From Cryptomeria japonica (lineage: Eukaryota > Streptophyta > Pinopsida > Cupressales > Cupressaceae): a stretch of DNA of 64,000 nucleotides. The stretch covers positions 656,840,292-656,904,291 of the forward strand of contig NC_081414.1 in NCBI RefSeq assembly GCF_030272615.1, given 5' to 3'. Numbering within the stretch: the first letter of the stretch is position 1; the number at the start of each line of letters is the position of its first letter. Below the pieces are notes generated by a model. It did not search any database. It was not told the origin of the DNA and was given only the letters and a program-made list of their open reading frames with translations. The position numbers were made by a program, and so were the translations under genes. Below are positions 22,172 to 34,600 of the stretch, piece after piece.

Positions 22172-23820
22172 TGGTGTAGGAGCACCTAAGGGTTGAAATG
22201 CCCTTAACCAATTTTGGCTTGTGAGACCTTCTTGTGGTCATGTAAATACATAAGGACTAGCTCTAGTCCATTTATATGGTTGGTTAAATGTAGTTTTTAA
22301 AATGTCTCTTATCGACAAGACCTACCCCGATCGGCAAGTCTTACATTGATGAGTTCGCCAGAGTTTGGAGTGGTTGTGTCGGGTATCAGAAGGAGTGGTT
22401 TCATGTTACCTCGATGATTAAATTGACCTATATTCAGATGGTGATCGAGGATGATCCAATGACTATCACTATACCGCGATGGGAAGATGATCGCAAGGTA
22501 ATCCTCATGACTTGGTGACAAAGCACGTGCAAAAAGAGGTGAGTTAACGACAGTGCAGGTTGAAGGTGGATCAACAGTGGTCGCTATATCGCAATACAAC
22601 GATGCACAAAATTTATTCCCCATGACTTGGTGACCAAGTGATGGGGCCTCGCATAAGAGCCCCACATAAGAGCAACTCAGATGGGTTAATGGGTGAGCAA
22701 GTCTCGGATGATTGGACAATTGTCGCTATACCGTGATGGCAAGATGCATGAAGTTTATCCTCCATGACTTGGCAACCAAGGTGGGGACCGAAAAATAAGA
22801 GCTTCATTCTAGGCAGTTAGTGAGGTCATGCTAAGGTGGTAGGACAGGGACCCTAGAACCAATCAGAAGGTGCCACGTGGCAGAGAACAGAAAGAGATAA
22901 AGGAAGATCAGAAGGTTAAATTTCAAACCGTTGGTGCAGTTGCAAATGGAAACAATTGGTAATGAGATTTATCTCATCCAATAGAAGGAGTTCCAAATAG
23001 AGGATGTATGTATAAAAAGACCCAATGGGCATCTATAAGGGGCTAATGGTTAATCATGGATCTTTGATCATGGATCATTGATCATTGTTTGTTGATTGAT
23101 TTAGGGAACATATTTTGTTTTTCTGAAATGCAACAGAGAAGTCCATTTTTTGGTTTTCAATTAGAGTTTCATTTATGTTCGTTTCACGTAAGTTGTTAAT
23201 GTAATTGTTTCATTTCTCTATTCTATGAATTATTGGTTTGAACCCATGAATAAATTCTAGATCTATAAATAAAGCTTTCCTTTTCGGTTTTTGTTCCCTA
23301 TTTGCAATAATCAAATGGCTCTGACTTGAAACTCCACAAGATCTTTGGAGATTGTCAAGAAAAGCCAAAAATGTACAGTAGGTTTTCATTTGTGAGAGAC
23401 TAGGAAATGGCAATCGCCATTTCTGCATACTAAGCCTAGGTGAGCTTGGTGATAGTCCGACTAGGTATCAGTAATTTGAAGGAGATAACTTTGAGGGGAA
23501 GGAAACTGCTGAGAACTGGGAAAAGATCCAGAAGGCTACAAGCCTGAATACGAGACATTGTGTAACCATAGGGAAGAGTTTCCTAAACCAAATAAGATTG
23601 GTGGTTTTACAAAAAGAGAGTTAATGTGTGTGTGTGTCCTAAACCCCTACAAGGATTTAGTGAACAATCTTACCTTGTGATCTTGAGGAAGATGAGATAA
23701 GCAAACAAATGGTAGGGAAGCCCTTAAAAGTCTAAAGGGGTAGACTTGGAACCCGGAAAGGGATAGAAGCAAACCATCAAAGAAACCAAATTGATGGCAA
23801 ACTAGGATACATCCCTATCA
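22172..23820 (+). repeat. 3' LTR of element 1
   Basis: Starts TGGTGTAGGAGCACC and ends tccctatca. It retains the U3 tandem units and the TATA box (23,011). It is followed by tattggtatcag, which resembles a primer site rather than random flank; see findings. Confidence 0.85.
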
Positions 23821-23825
23821 TATTG

Positions 23826-24960
23826 GTATCAGGGTATTCCTCCAAACATCCTTACAAGAAACCCTCTTGGAAGTGATCCCAACACTCATTTATAAATAAC
23901 TCCCATGAGGTCTCCTAGGAGTCCTCAAAATATCCTTACAAGGAAACCTTTTGTAAGTGATCCCAACACTCATTGGAAGCCACTTCCCCTACTATGTTCC
24001 TATGATCTAGGGATGTAAAACAAATCAATAACCATCTATAATGAATAATCCATTGATTCCCATACTACAACATTGAAGCATTATAATAATTTGATTTTCC
24101 AAGCTCAATATAATTTTCAAGAGAGAACATCAAAAATAATATCAAGTATCTCTCCAAATTCATTCAAAAGAGAAATAAATCAATTCTAAAAAACTATCAC
24201 AAAAATCTCAAGTCCAAAAAAAGTCTCCAGTCTGACTCATACTAGCGAAAACAACACAAAAATTCTAAAAAGATCAAAAACATAAAAATTCTAGTTTAGT
24301 GTATATGATGCATCTTTTAGCCCATACGTAGATTCTTTTAGCATATCCATGGAGTCTTTTAGTGCATAGGAAAAATTAGTTAATTTGCAAATTGTGAAAA
24401 AAAAATAGAGATTATTCAGACCAAGGAAGAATTTTACACAAAATATGAAATGCAAAACTGACCCGAAGGAAAGCATTTAACCTCCAAAAGTCAAAACAAG
24501 AGAATTCAAAGAAAGAGAAATGATTTCATGACAAGAATTTCACAAAACAAAGATCACAACCATGAAAAATAATTCCTGACCACTCTAACCATAGAGAAAT
24601 CCAAACTTCATACTAAAGGGTATGATTATAATAATAAATACACAAAAAAAAATTCTCCACAAAATCAACCACTATTCTCATAGACTGAATACAGAATATT
24701 AGGAAATAAATTTTCATGGGGACAATTTTGATTCTACCAAAAGTCTATACACAAATAAATCTCAACCATAATTCTAAAAATACCCATACATAATAAACAT
24801 ACTTCCTAATTATAGAATTTTTTCAAATTCTCCCCAAGTACTAGAATACAATATCCAAACACAGAGAATACAACCTTTTCCTTTCTCAAAAATAAAATTA
24901 AAATCAAATTCAAAGGTATTAAAAAATGTCCAACCTAGAATATATAAGTGTAGTGTAATA
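23826..24960. repeat. 1.1 kb dispersed repeat R, left copy
   Basis: Matches 39,585-40,660 in the same orientation over almost its whole length: aaataactcccatga, catccttacaaga, ggaagccacttcccctact, cttttagtgcatagg and further. This copy has an extra diverged duplication of about 80 bp at its left end, just after element 1. It is non-coding and probably LTR sequence of the minus-strand Ty3 element between the two copies. Confidence 0.75.
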
Positions 24961-24964
24961 AAAT

Positions 24965-25410
24965 TGCAAACCTAGCAATTTTTGACTGCATTAGGGTCCT
25001 CACGCATGCGAACTCGAATCCTCTAGCCTAATCGAAGATTGAAGATTGCTCGGCTTGCGAAAATAGCTTCTTCCTTGGCCTCTACATCACCCCAACTGCA
25101 TTCTGCCCTCGAGAAAGGGGTAGGACAGGGGTGTGGTGCCCCTGTCCCTACCCTATTTTGGGGCAGGACCCTTCCTAGAGCATGCATTGTGGGTTGTGCC
25201 TCGGGCAGGAAACTCCCCCAATGTCAGCCCGTGACAAAATTCAAATCCACTAACATGTATTTAAGGGGAATTTGTCCTCTCATTTGGGTAAGTTCAATAG
25301 GTTGAAGTTGGATAAGTTGGATGATTGGGAAATTCACAAGCGATCAATCATTCAAGAGAATTCAAGCATTTTTTTCTAGCATTTAGCATTCTCAAGTCTC
25401 TCTTCAAGGC
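24965..25410. other. GC-richer unassigned segment
   Basis: This stretch is clearly richer in G and C than its surroundings and contains an inverted repeat (gacagggg, 7-base loop, cccctgtc) near 25,125-25,150. A short open frame (25,039-25,305) has no recognisable motif. It may be LTR or leader sequence of an element I cannot name. Confidence 0.3.
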
Positions 25411-26046
25411 TAGGTATAGATCAATGATTGGGAAACTACACTATGTTGTTCATATCAGACCACGTATTGCTCATGCAGTTGGTATAATGGCTAGATTTCA
25501 AAATAATCCTAAAGAGACTCATATGGTTGCAGTGAAGAGAATTTTAAGATATCTTAGAGGAACTATTGATTATGGATTATGGTATCCATACAAAGGAAAC
25601 TTCTCTTGAAGGTGTTCATAGATACTTATTTGGTAGGTAATATACATGACTAGAAGAGAACAACCGATGGAGCATTCTTTCTAGGAGGAAGACTAGTATC
25701 CTGAACTAGTAAGAAACAAAGTTGTATTTCTCAGTCTACAACAGAAGCAGAGTATGTGGTTGCATCTATGAACTGTACTCGAGAAATATGAATGAGACAT
25801 GTATTAGAAGGATTCAAGGAGACTATGACAAAATCGGTGATCATATATTATGATAATACAAGTACAATAAGTATTTCAAAGAACTCGGTATTGTATGCTA
25901 GAACAAAGCATATTGAATTGAAGTATCATTTTCTGAGAGAAAGAGTGCAAGAAAAGCAAGTTAGGATTGAACTTGTGTCAAGTAAGGAGCAGTTGGCTGA
26001 TATCTTCACTAAGCCATTGCCTAAAGTGACCTTTGAGTATCTCTAA
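25411..26046 (+). pseudogene. pol: Copia A pol, end of RT and RNase H (truncated)
   Basis: The first frame begins within reverse transcriptase at YRSMIGKLHYVVHIRPRIAH, followed by AVGIMARFQNNPKETHMVAV and KRILRYLRGTIDYGLWYP. It then shifts to the RNase H part (SQSTTEAEYV, then YYDNTSTISISKNSVLYART, KHIELKYHF, ADIFTKPLP). This is the typical C-terminus of a plant Ty1/Copia polyprotein. Everything upstream (gag, integrase, most of RT) is missing: the homology starts abruptly after an unrelated GC-richer segment. At least two frame changes and several stops show it is dead. Confidence 0.85.
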
Positions 26047-26429
26047 GGAAAGCTAGGGGTTATACCCCTACCAAAGGTTAACTAAGATGTTGTTTCAGCA
26101 TCAATCCAGTGGACTAATTGAAGATCTTTCACTCTAGATTGATGAGAAGTGGGCTACTCCTCAAGGGGAGCAGATGAGATGTAGAAAACACTAGCAATAG
26201 AAGGTGAATTTGACACTTTGCACCTTTGGCATTGTTGTTAAAGGGGGAGAATAAAAGTGATAGAGGGAGAAGTAAAGCAAAGGAGAAGAAAAGTAAAGAG
26301 AAGAAAGAGAAGAACTGAGAAGGAAGATCAAGAACAACAGTCATAACATTTAGTGTTCCAGTTTTGCATGATGAGCTTTTGGTGAAGATTTTGGTATTGC
26401 TATTTTGGTGTTTCCATCAATGCCAAAGG
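26047..26429 (+). other. Copia A 3' untranslated region with polypurine-like tracts
   Basis: Non-coding sequence after the pol stop. Two purine tracts, aaagggggagaat near 26,239 and caaagggggagat near 26,423, are both preceded by a ttggca/tgccaaa context often seen ahead of plant Copia 3' LTRs. The second is the better candidate polypurine tract. Confidence 0.45.
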
Positions 26430-26439
26430 GGGAGATTTT

Positions 26440-27913
26440 TGGCATAACTGATGAAGATAATGATGAGGAGATTATTGGCATATGGAGATAATGATGAGAT
26501 GAGAAGATGACTGGTAAAGTTATTGTTGGCATAACTTGTAAAGTTGATGAAATTATTGACGAGATGATGATGATATAGTTGTAAATTGTTTGATGACTTT
26601 ATTTGTGTTGTCATTGATGGCAACCATGTTTGTTGAGTCATCTAGGCCTACCGGTATAGCCTAACTAGTAGTGGAACCGGTTTATAGCAAGGTAAACAAG
26701 AACAAAGCGATGATCAAGAGACTGGTACAGACGATCGGTGAAGAGTTAGATGTTGCAGTTTGGAACATATGTTTATGACATTGGCATGAGCCTATGATTA
26801 GAACTACATCAAAAAATTCAAGGTATTGAGTGAGTTATGATTGACTATCATGAACTCTGTGAAGAAGAATGTATACCGGTAACAAATATTTAACTAGTAA
26901 TGATTTATGGTATGGTAGTGAAGCTTTTCATGTTCATAACTTAGTGATGACGTGTCAGAATCTATGTGTAATGATAAGATTGTGTTTGAGTGTGTACAAG
27001 GATTAGATTTCTTGGGAAAGAACAAAGTGCTTAGTAGAATGTGAGAAGGGTTTGATTGCTTATCAAATTGATGTGCGGTGATGTGTGGTGATAATTCAAT
27101 GATGGAAATTGTCTAGAAATTTGTTGTAATGATCTGCAATGATCTATAATAATCTGAAATGTAAATTCATTATATTTTGAATGTAGTTAGGGTTATGTAG
27201 CTGACCTAACTGAAAAGTGTATTTAGGGCTAGTTGGAGAAGAGATTGTGTGTCGATAGTTTGAGAGAAAGTGTTGTTGAACTAGATTGAAGTGTTTGCAT
27301 GTGTGTAGTAGAGTTGAGCTGAAAGAGATCTGTACTAGCAAGCAAGGAAGTGTTGTGATCAAATCATTTGCCCTATTGTTCCCTAATAGTTACAACACTT
27401 TGAAATCCCTTAATCGGGTAGATCCTAACAGGTCTTATTTGTAAATCCCTTCACCAGGTAGCTCATTAACTTGAGTTTAAAGTCCTCTAACAAGGTTACT
27501 CTTAATAAGGTAGAGCTCCTAAAAGGGCTAAGGAAAATACCTTAACCAAGTGACTCCTAATATGGTCTGCTCGTAATCAGACATATTGTAAGCTCCTAAT
27601 CAGGCTAGTCCTTTAACCAGCTACATTATGAAAGAGTGCAAATATTTTTTGGGTGCTAATTCCCACTGTGGCTTTTCTCATTTGGGTTTCCACGTGAAAA
27701 ATATTTGTGTTTATATGGTGGTTGCATTGTTGATGTGTACATTTGATATCTTTACATTATTTGCATAATGATGAATGCTTGAGTAAATGGTTTGGTAAAT
27801 CTACTAACCATAATATTTCAGTAGTTACTAGTACTATTTTTTGAAGTATTGCAGAAATTTTTTACTATTGATTCACCCCCCCTCTTAGTAGTTACTAGAT
27901 TCTTATAATAACA
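26440..27913 (+). repeat. Copia A 3' LTR (left boundary uncertain)
   Basis: The segment ends with gattcaccccccctcttag and then ataataaca, the C-rich signature seen near the end of many plant Copia LTRs. The inverse of this signature and of the tgtcattgatggcaacc block at about 26,609 occur in the LTR at the right edge of the window (63,176 onward). The LTR could begin right after the polypurine tract or at tgttgtcattg (26,606). Confidence 0.5.
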
Positions 27914-27929
27914 TATGAAGTTAGAGCAC

Positions 27930-28792
27930 TACTGATCTACACTCATGCTTGTCCACCCAAAGCCATAGACAAATTATCAACTATCCAGGCCTTCTCTACT
28001 GCTGCCTCCATGATTTTGGGTTTGAAAACATGAACACCTCCTCTAATATGAGCATTAAGGCCTCTAATGAAATGTTGTACAAGAATGGCCTCATCATTTG
28101 TTATCCCAACATACTAGTTAAGCTCAAATAACTTATGCTTGTACTGTTTTACTAACTTAGCTATCTGACACAGGTGATGGAACTCATCTACCTTCCTCTG
28201 TCTCCAATGATACGACATGAAGCAAGCATGAAACCTCTCCAAGAACATCTTCCACAAGACTGATGCAATATCTAGATGGAGCTTCTACTCCTCAAGGGGC
28301 CACCAAGAAGATGCAAACCCACGTAGATGCATGATGCTTCACATAGCCTTAGTGTTACTACTATAATAGAAAAACACCTTCCCAAATCCAACAACAATGT
28401 TTTTTCCTCTGTCCCACAACTAGATCCATCAAATGTAGGGGGTTTGGACCTAACAAGATCTCTCATATATCCAGCTAAAAAATATCTTGATCTGGAATTG
28501 TTATTTGTCTCATGCAGGGTGATCTCTCCCTCTCCTTGTCTTAATGTATAACTCTCTCATGATGAATGGAGTAATGAGATTCTTCTTGCTGATGATTTTC
28601 CTTCCTTGGTTCCAACCATGCAAGAATCTCATGGAGAATATTAACCAACTAAGGGATTTCATCATTGCCTTGATAGTTCTCACCTTGATTTTCCTCTTCC
28701 CGATTATCAAGTTGGTGGTCAGCTTGTTGTTCCTCTTGATGCACCTCTTCAGAAACCTTGGGATTATAATTTTGTTGAGTGCCCATATAGTT
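27930..28792 (-). pseudogene. gag: minus-strand Ty3 gag, main part (interrupted at its N-terminus)
   Basis: Read on the minus strand, the frame starts MGTQ at the target duplication and continues through a Gln/Glu-rich N-terminus into a Retrotrans_gag-like core. Recognisable pieces are RDLVRSKPPTFDGSSCGTEE, SIMHLRGFASSWWPLEE and WKMFLERFHACFMSYHWRQR. The first 17 or so codons lie about 9.6 kb to the right (38,358-38,406), cut off by the retroposon inserted after MGTQ. Several frameshifts and stops are present. Protease, RT and integrase of this element are not found; Copia A occupies that side. Confidence 0.65.
28775..28792. repeat. 18 bp target-site duplication, left copy
   Basis: ttgagtgcccatatagtt is repeated exactly at 38,356-38,373. 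It lies in the gag reading frame (codons for YMGTQ region) and is the long duplication expected of LINE-type target-primed insertion. Confidence 0.85.
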
Positions 28793-28979
28793 TTTGATTA
28801 AGGGAAAAGTAGGTTTTGAGGGGACTCTAAACCCCCTAGATGAATCGGCATCCGAAACCCAACAAGAAACAACTAATCAATAGATATACAAAGAATCCAT
28901 ACAGCCAATCTCCAGTGAAATACCAACCAAAGGACAACAGAAAATCTTACATACTAGGCTGGACCTAAGAAAATAGATA

Positions 28980-29410
28980 AGACTCTGATGGTTTTGACTG
29001 GCTCCCACAACTATTAAAGAGGGTTTTAAATAGGCTCCCATAGCCTAAAAGACACTGAGGGTTTTGACAGGAACCCACAACCATACAACAGGGTTTTACC
29101 AGGCTCCCACAACCTAACATTAGGCTCCCAAACCCAACACACCTTAACCAAAAACAAGAACTAGAAGAAACCAAGGTGTGCCCTTTAAAATTGGTAGCAA
29201 ACACCTAGTTAGTCAAAAAAATAACTAACATAGGAGGTTTTTTATTAGCTCCCTAAACTAGGAGGAACAAGAACATGCATGAAAAAGTGAAAGCTCTCCG
29301 CAATCACCACCTCAATAGGGATCAAAGGAGGAACAATACATAACACAAAATCAGCCATCAAAATCCGAAGGTCCTTAAAAATGGGTTTTTATAGGCTCCC
29401 ATAACCTGAA
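28980..29410 (-). repeat. repeated tail-like motif in the retroposon
   Basis: On the minus strand the phrase TGGGAGCC...AAAACC occurs about five times (near 29,400, 29,110, 29,075, 29,035 and 29,000). Its form resembles the terminal AGTCCCCTCAAAACC. The copies are irregularly spaced and diverged. Confidence 0.6.
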
Positions 29411-29741
29411 GCCCTAGAAGCGTAAGTTGAATGAGATACCTGAATCAAATCAACTCCAAGTAGGTGAGCACCTCCCATCTCTCCGCCTCTATAGGAGAAA
29501 AGGACCCAAATAAAAAAATCATGGAGAGATCTTCGAACAACCAACAAACTCCTAATGAGTTCCATCTAATAGCAACCAGCCAACAACTCTTCCCCTCTAT
29601 TAAGAATGACCCACCTTGATAGGGCAGGGTGAGAGGAACTAAGAGATGCAGCTCGAACATAAAGCAATCCTCTTGAGAAGAAAAAGAACAAAAAGGAACC
29701 TCCACCCTTCAAGAGGACCACCAACATATCTTGAAACCATG

Positions 29742-30946
29742 TGTAAAGCGGAAAAATTGAACCCTAGTTGTTCTCCCCTCCCCAACTCCAAGGAGAGAGA
29801 AGGGAGAGTCACTAGGGTTGATGGTTTTCACTTAGAAGAGACTTTACATTCAAAAGAGGGGTTGAAACCCACAAGATCCAATCCCACACAATGCAAGATT
29901 GGATTCTAAATGAGTTTCAAGGGTTAGGACATCAAGGATACCCTCTTTTGTAAAGAAATGTGGATAGAAAGATTAAGCTAGGAATGCATGAAAAGTGAGA
30001 AAGATTCACTTATAAACAGAGATAGGAATATAGGATGAAGCTACGGACCTGGAATTAGTAGTAAAATGTCGAGACAGTGCTGTTCTACAAATTTTAGTGA
30101 AAGTTGATGGGATGATGGCGCCCGGCGTGCACACAGTCCTCTGAAAAATCCGCGAAACGAAGGTGGATCTTTTCGTCTCTACACAAGGATTCCAGATCTT
30201 CAATTATAGCCGCGTACCTGCAACCTACACATAGAAAAGAGAGGACGATTGGGGGGTTAGGGATGAGGGGTTTGCCTTTAGGTCAAACCCCAGTTTTGGA
30301 ATTAACCAAGAAATGAGAATGCTGTAAATGTAAATGTTTGTAATGTAAACAAGTACTGATACCTTGTTGTAAGAATGTTTGTATTCTTACATGCGAAGGT
30401 GTAAATGTTGTTGTATGTAATGTGTTGTAAGTGATCTCCTCTTCAATGGTTGAGTCCTTGTCTTGAATGCAACACTTAGCCTTGAATGGAGACTTAGAAT
30501 GATCAATTGCTTAAAGGAATGCTTGAATGCTTGAATGCTTGAATGCTTGAATGTTTGAATATCGCTTCCGCCTTTTGCACACATATGTCCCCCTCCTTTT
30601 GAGAGGGGAAATGTAGTTTATATACTTGTCAATTAGGGCTGATAGACTGATTTTCCTGACCTTAGGCGGACCAGGAAATATTATTTTCCAATTTGCAAAC
30701 ATAAAGACCCGAGACCCAAAAGAGACCGGGCCCAAAAATAGGGCCAGGGACCAAGGCGCTGGGCGCCATGGTCCCACCTCCCAGGACAGCAAGGTGCAAG
30801 GAGGGATCAGGCCAGGGTGCAGAAAAATGCAGTTTTTGATGTCATGAACAAGTTTCAGGGTCTCCATTCAGGTTTCGTGTTGCATCACCATCGTGAAGAC
30901 CCAAATGTAGTCGAAATTGCAAGTGTCGCAATTTTAGGACGCTACA
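29742..30946 (-). repeat. 3' LTR of the Tat-like element
   Basis: On the plus strand it starts TGTAAAGCGGAAAAATTG and ends TTTTAGGACGCTACA. It contains a run of the 8-mer aatgcttg near 30,513-30,555 with one unit fewer than the other LTR, and a minus-strand TATATAAA at 30617-30624. Confidence 0.88.
30617..30624 (-). promoter_or_regulatory. TATA box in the LTR of the Tat-like element
   Basis: TATATAAA on the minus strand, kept in the other LTR at 37182-37189. The orientation agrees with the gag-protease frame. Confidence 0.55.
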
Positions 30947-30960
30947 TTTAGCCCCCACTT
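30947..30960 (-). promoter_or_regulatory. polypurine tract of the Tat-like element
   Basis: Read on the minus strand it is AAGTGGGGGCTAAA, directly abutting the TGTAGCG start of the 3' LTR. This fixes the element as minus-strand. Confidence 0.7.
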
Positions 30961-31695
30961 TAGCGGGAGTATAAGCGTACGCTCATACTTCCGGTAGAGT
31001 ACAAGGAAACAACATTGAAAAACTTTCACTACGTCAAGGAGGCAAGATACACCAAGCCCCCAGTGGACTAAGGATCTTACGACTTCAATTGACAAAGTAA
31101 AAGGGAAGATCACGAGGGAGAACCATGACTGTTAGTAGTAAGGTTCCCTCACTATGAGTCATGCAAGAAAGATATCAAAAAATTTCAAGGCAAAGCTAAA
31201 TTTGTCAAGAAATTTTTGAGTATCTTGAAGGGATAGATAGGGTGTATGCCCCCCTATGTTAAAGCGATCGCACACGCCTCAACGGGGGTGATTGCTTTAA
31301 GGTAGTGATACACATAAGAAATGAGAAGGGAAAGGAGCACGTTATCACAAAGATTTAGCCCCCAAGTGTGAGATAAACCCAAGGATAATAGACACAAAAT
31401 ACAAAGCACGAGGTGACTTTGCTTTCCTTAGGGTCAGTATGCTGTATGATAATTCATGTATATCATATGTATGTATGCATAATTGTTCTTCATTCCCCAA
31501 TCAAGGAAGGTCACCTAGAAGAAGGGAACACATGTGTCTTTTGAGTCAACATGAGAGAGACCAAAAGAAATCTCAATGCTTTGCATCGTCCTCAAGTAGA
31601 CAACACTAAGGACAACAAATAGAAGAATGAGAATAACACATAGAAGAAGTAACAAAAAATCAACAGAGGAGGAGAGAATCTGCTATGCTAATGAA
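30961..31695 (-). other. non-coding 3' tail of the Tat-like element
   Basis: About 735 bp between the end of the protease frame and the polypurine tract. No RT, RNase H or integrase motif could be read in any frame, so the rest of pol has been lost or replaced. Confidence 0.6.
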
Positions 31696-34600
31696 CTAGT
31701 CTAGCACGTCATCTACCCCCCGATCTTGCTGATCAATATTTCGGGAAGGTAGGAAACACGCTAGAGGAGGAACATCCAACACAGCAGATGGAGCTATCAC
31801 AAGATCCAAACAAGGGCTATGTTCATGTTCCGAGCCACGTTGTTCTTGTCTAAGAGCTAGGATAAGTGCTTTAGAAAATGCGTTAGATAAATGGTTATCA
31901 ACATCAACATATTCATATTCACTATCAGAATGAACAAGAGTAACATTTTCATCATGAATAACATTTTCATCTATATCATCATCAAGATTTATAAAAATAG
32001 GATCTTTAACTCGTACAAGATCATGACCATCATGCATCTTATGTTTAGGAGATTTCGGCTCAATCATCGGCTGAGGAGAAAATGGAATAATACTGGCTGA
32101 AGGTGTTTTGGGGGATTGCAAAGTTTGAGAAGCAGTTGCCTGAGCTCTAAGATGACGGTTTCGTCGGCGTTCACATGCAGAATGATTTCGTCTAGTCTTA
32201 GTAGGAAGTTGCGAAGATTGAGGAGGAGGAATGTTCTCATCCTTATCACTTGGGTGTTTAGGTTGTGGTCTCTTAGGTTGAACAATAGGAGAAGAGGAAG
32301 GTCTCTTCTCTCCATAAGAGGAAGGAGGAGGAACTGCTCCATATAAAAGAGGAATATTTGGTTTAGGAAGGAGACCAAGCCCATCATGACGAGGAGGTAT
32401 AGGTCTACCTTTAGAAATTTTATTAGATATAGGCATAGTCACATCCATAGGGATGGGTTGGGAATCTTCTTGAGGAAAGACATTGGTTTTATCTTTCAAA
32501 GGAAGAACTTCCTTCTCAAGAATGATAGGAATATCAAGTTTGGGTGTTCTAGGTTCACTTAGAGATAGAATCATATCTTTTTTCCACTTTTGATAAGATT
32601 TGAAAAGATGATCACTTCGCGGTGGAAGAGATTGGAATTGTTTAGGCCAAAAGTAATCAATAGGAACGCTAGAAGTTCTTTCAGCTGGTTTAAAGAGACT
32701 ATGATTGACAGTAACAACTTCACCATTATGGGGAAATTTCAAGCACTTGTGAATAGGAGAAGCAACAGCTTTCATGGAAGATAGCCAAGGATAGCCTAGC
32801 TTCACACGAAATTGTTCGGATGATGGAATAATAGAAAAGTCCACATCAAGGGATTTGTTATGGACCTCAATAGGTAATGTAATAGAACCAATTGCAGGAG
32901 AAGAAAATGCATCAAATAGTTTCACAACCACATTTGTTTCATCATAGATCACTTGATTCAATTGCAAAGTAAAAAGAAATTCTTCAGTAATGACATTAAC
33001 CATACAAGAAGGATCAATAAGCACTCCACGACAAGGTGTATTCTTGACTTTTGCAACTATATATAAAGGACCATCAGGTGCCCTGATAGTTTCACTGGAA
33101 TCAAATGTGATGGAAGGTTCTTTAGGGATTTTTTGCTGCTCCACAAAGTTAATCACATTCCGAGTCATAGACACAAGATCATCAGGTGAGACAGAGGAGT
33201 CAGTAGTATCAATCGCATTAGAGGTATGAGAAGGAAATGGATCAGTAAAAATCTAAAGATTTTGGTTAGGAGGAGCTACAGATGTGTTGCCTTTATCATT
33301 CACACCAGAAATAGAGATAGTATTATTATCAATCAAATCTTGAATTTTACCCTTTAAAGAAAAACATTTTTCAGTATCATGCCGAAGATGACGATGAAAT
33401 TGACAAAAAGATATGTTATCAAAATAGGGTGAATTAATCTTTGCAGGATCTATTTGCCTTATAGGAGGAAGAGTAAGCACATTTTGTTCCAATAACTTAT
33501 TCATAATACTATGCAATGATTCATTCAAAGGAGTAAACTTTCTTTCTCTCTTGAAAAACTTAGAAATAGGAGGCACACCTGATGCCGCATTCACATTGTT
33601 ATTGATGATGTTTTCATTGAATTTAATGGACTCTCTGTTCGGTTTAAACTTCCCAAATGGTTGTTAACTACTATCACCCTTATCACTCGGAGCCATAGGA
33701 TTTGCTTGTTCCATTTGACTCACAGTCAGTTGATAATTGTGAAGAGTTGCGCACAACTGTTGGAAAGAAGTAAACTCAGAAAACAGAAGTTTTTCTCTAA
33801 TATCTTTTTGTAAATTAGAAATAAAGATTCTTTGAATATCATTGTCAGGTACTGGAAAAGAAATTTGAGCATACAAATGCTTATATCTACCAATGAAATC
33901 AGTCACTTTTTCTTTAACACCTTGTTTACAATGCATTAAATCAATCAAAGTAACTTTAGGACTTATATTGTTTTGAAATTGTTGAATGAAAGCATTTGCA
34001 AGTTGTTCGAAAGAAGAAATAGAATAAGAAGGCAACGAGCAATACCATTGTAGGGCTTTATCTCTTAATGTTCTAGTAAACAGTTTTGCAAGCAACCTTT
34101 GGTCATAAGCAAAATCGGTACATATTGTTTGAAAGGTCTTAACATGTGTTAGAGGATCACCCTTACCATTATAAAGCTCCAAATGCGGAATTTCAACATG
34201 TTTAGGGGGAGTAGCTCGAACAATGTCAAGAGAAAGTGGGCTCGCAACATCAAATGTAGGCACACTAAACTTAGATTGATTCATAGAAGCAATTTGTTGT
34301 TGTAAAGAAGAGACAGTTTGTGCAAGATTGTTAGTGGTCGCTTCAGTCGAAGAGTTCATATTAGACGTGTTAGATTGTGATGGAGGTATTATGTTATTGA
34401 AAGAAGGTAGAGAGTAAGGTGGCGAGACACTATGATAGTTAGTCATAGGAGATGATTGGAAAGGAGGAACACTACAAGGAGGAATGGAATGATTAAACGA
34501 ATTGCCCCCTTACGTCATGTTCATTTGTGGTGATATAATAGGAACACTTATTGAAGGAATGAATGAAGAAGTTGGATTGAATGAAGAGGGATTGCCCCCA

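Larger units (their letters stand above)
15872..23820 (+). mobile_element. Ty3 chromovirus retrotransposon, element 1 (full length, coding-dead)
   Basis: Two direct LTRs (15872-17473 and 22172-23820) enclose a 4.7 kb interior with the order primer site, gag with zinc knuckle, protease, reverse transcriptase, RNase H, integrase, terminal chromodomain-like segment and polypurine tract. That order is the Ty3/gypsy arrangement, and the chromodomain places it among chromoviruses. The LTRs differ at many sites and the coding region has many stops and frameshifts, so it is an old copy. The five bases before the left LTR and after the right LTR do not match. The family is close to element 2 further right, sharing LTR ends and protein sequence. 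Confidence 0.9.

Noticed and set aside
22309-22719. Minus-strand 136-codon ORF in the LTR of element 1
   Set aside because: It overlaps the U3 tandem repeats and has no counterpart of equal length in the partner LTR beyond a shorter shadow.
25125-25150. GC-rich stem (gacagggg/cccctgtc) as a possible terminator or RNA gene
   Set aside because: It is an isolated 8 bp stem in plant intergenic DNA, and no other RNA-gene signal is present.
30513-30555. Regular short repeats suggesting a CRISPR-like or satellite array
   Set aside because: It is a simple 8 bp slippage repeat inside an LTR, with one unit more in the partner LTR. There are no spacers and the genome is eukaryotic.
30626-30867. Open frames on both strands in the LTR of the Tat-like element
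   Set aside because: LTR sequence with promoter features; the frames lack motifs and are accidental.
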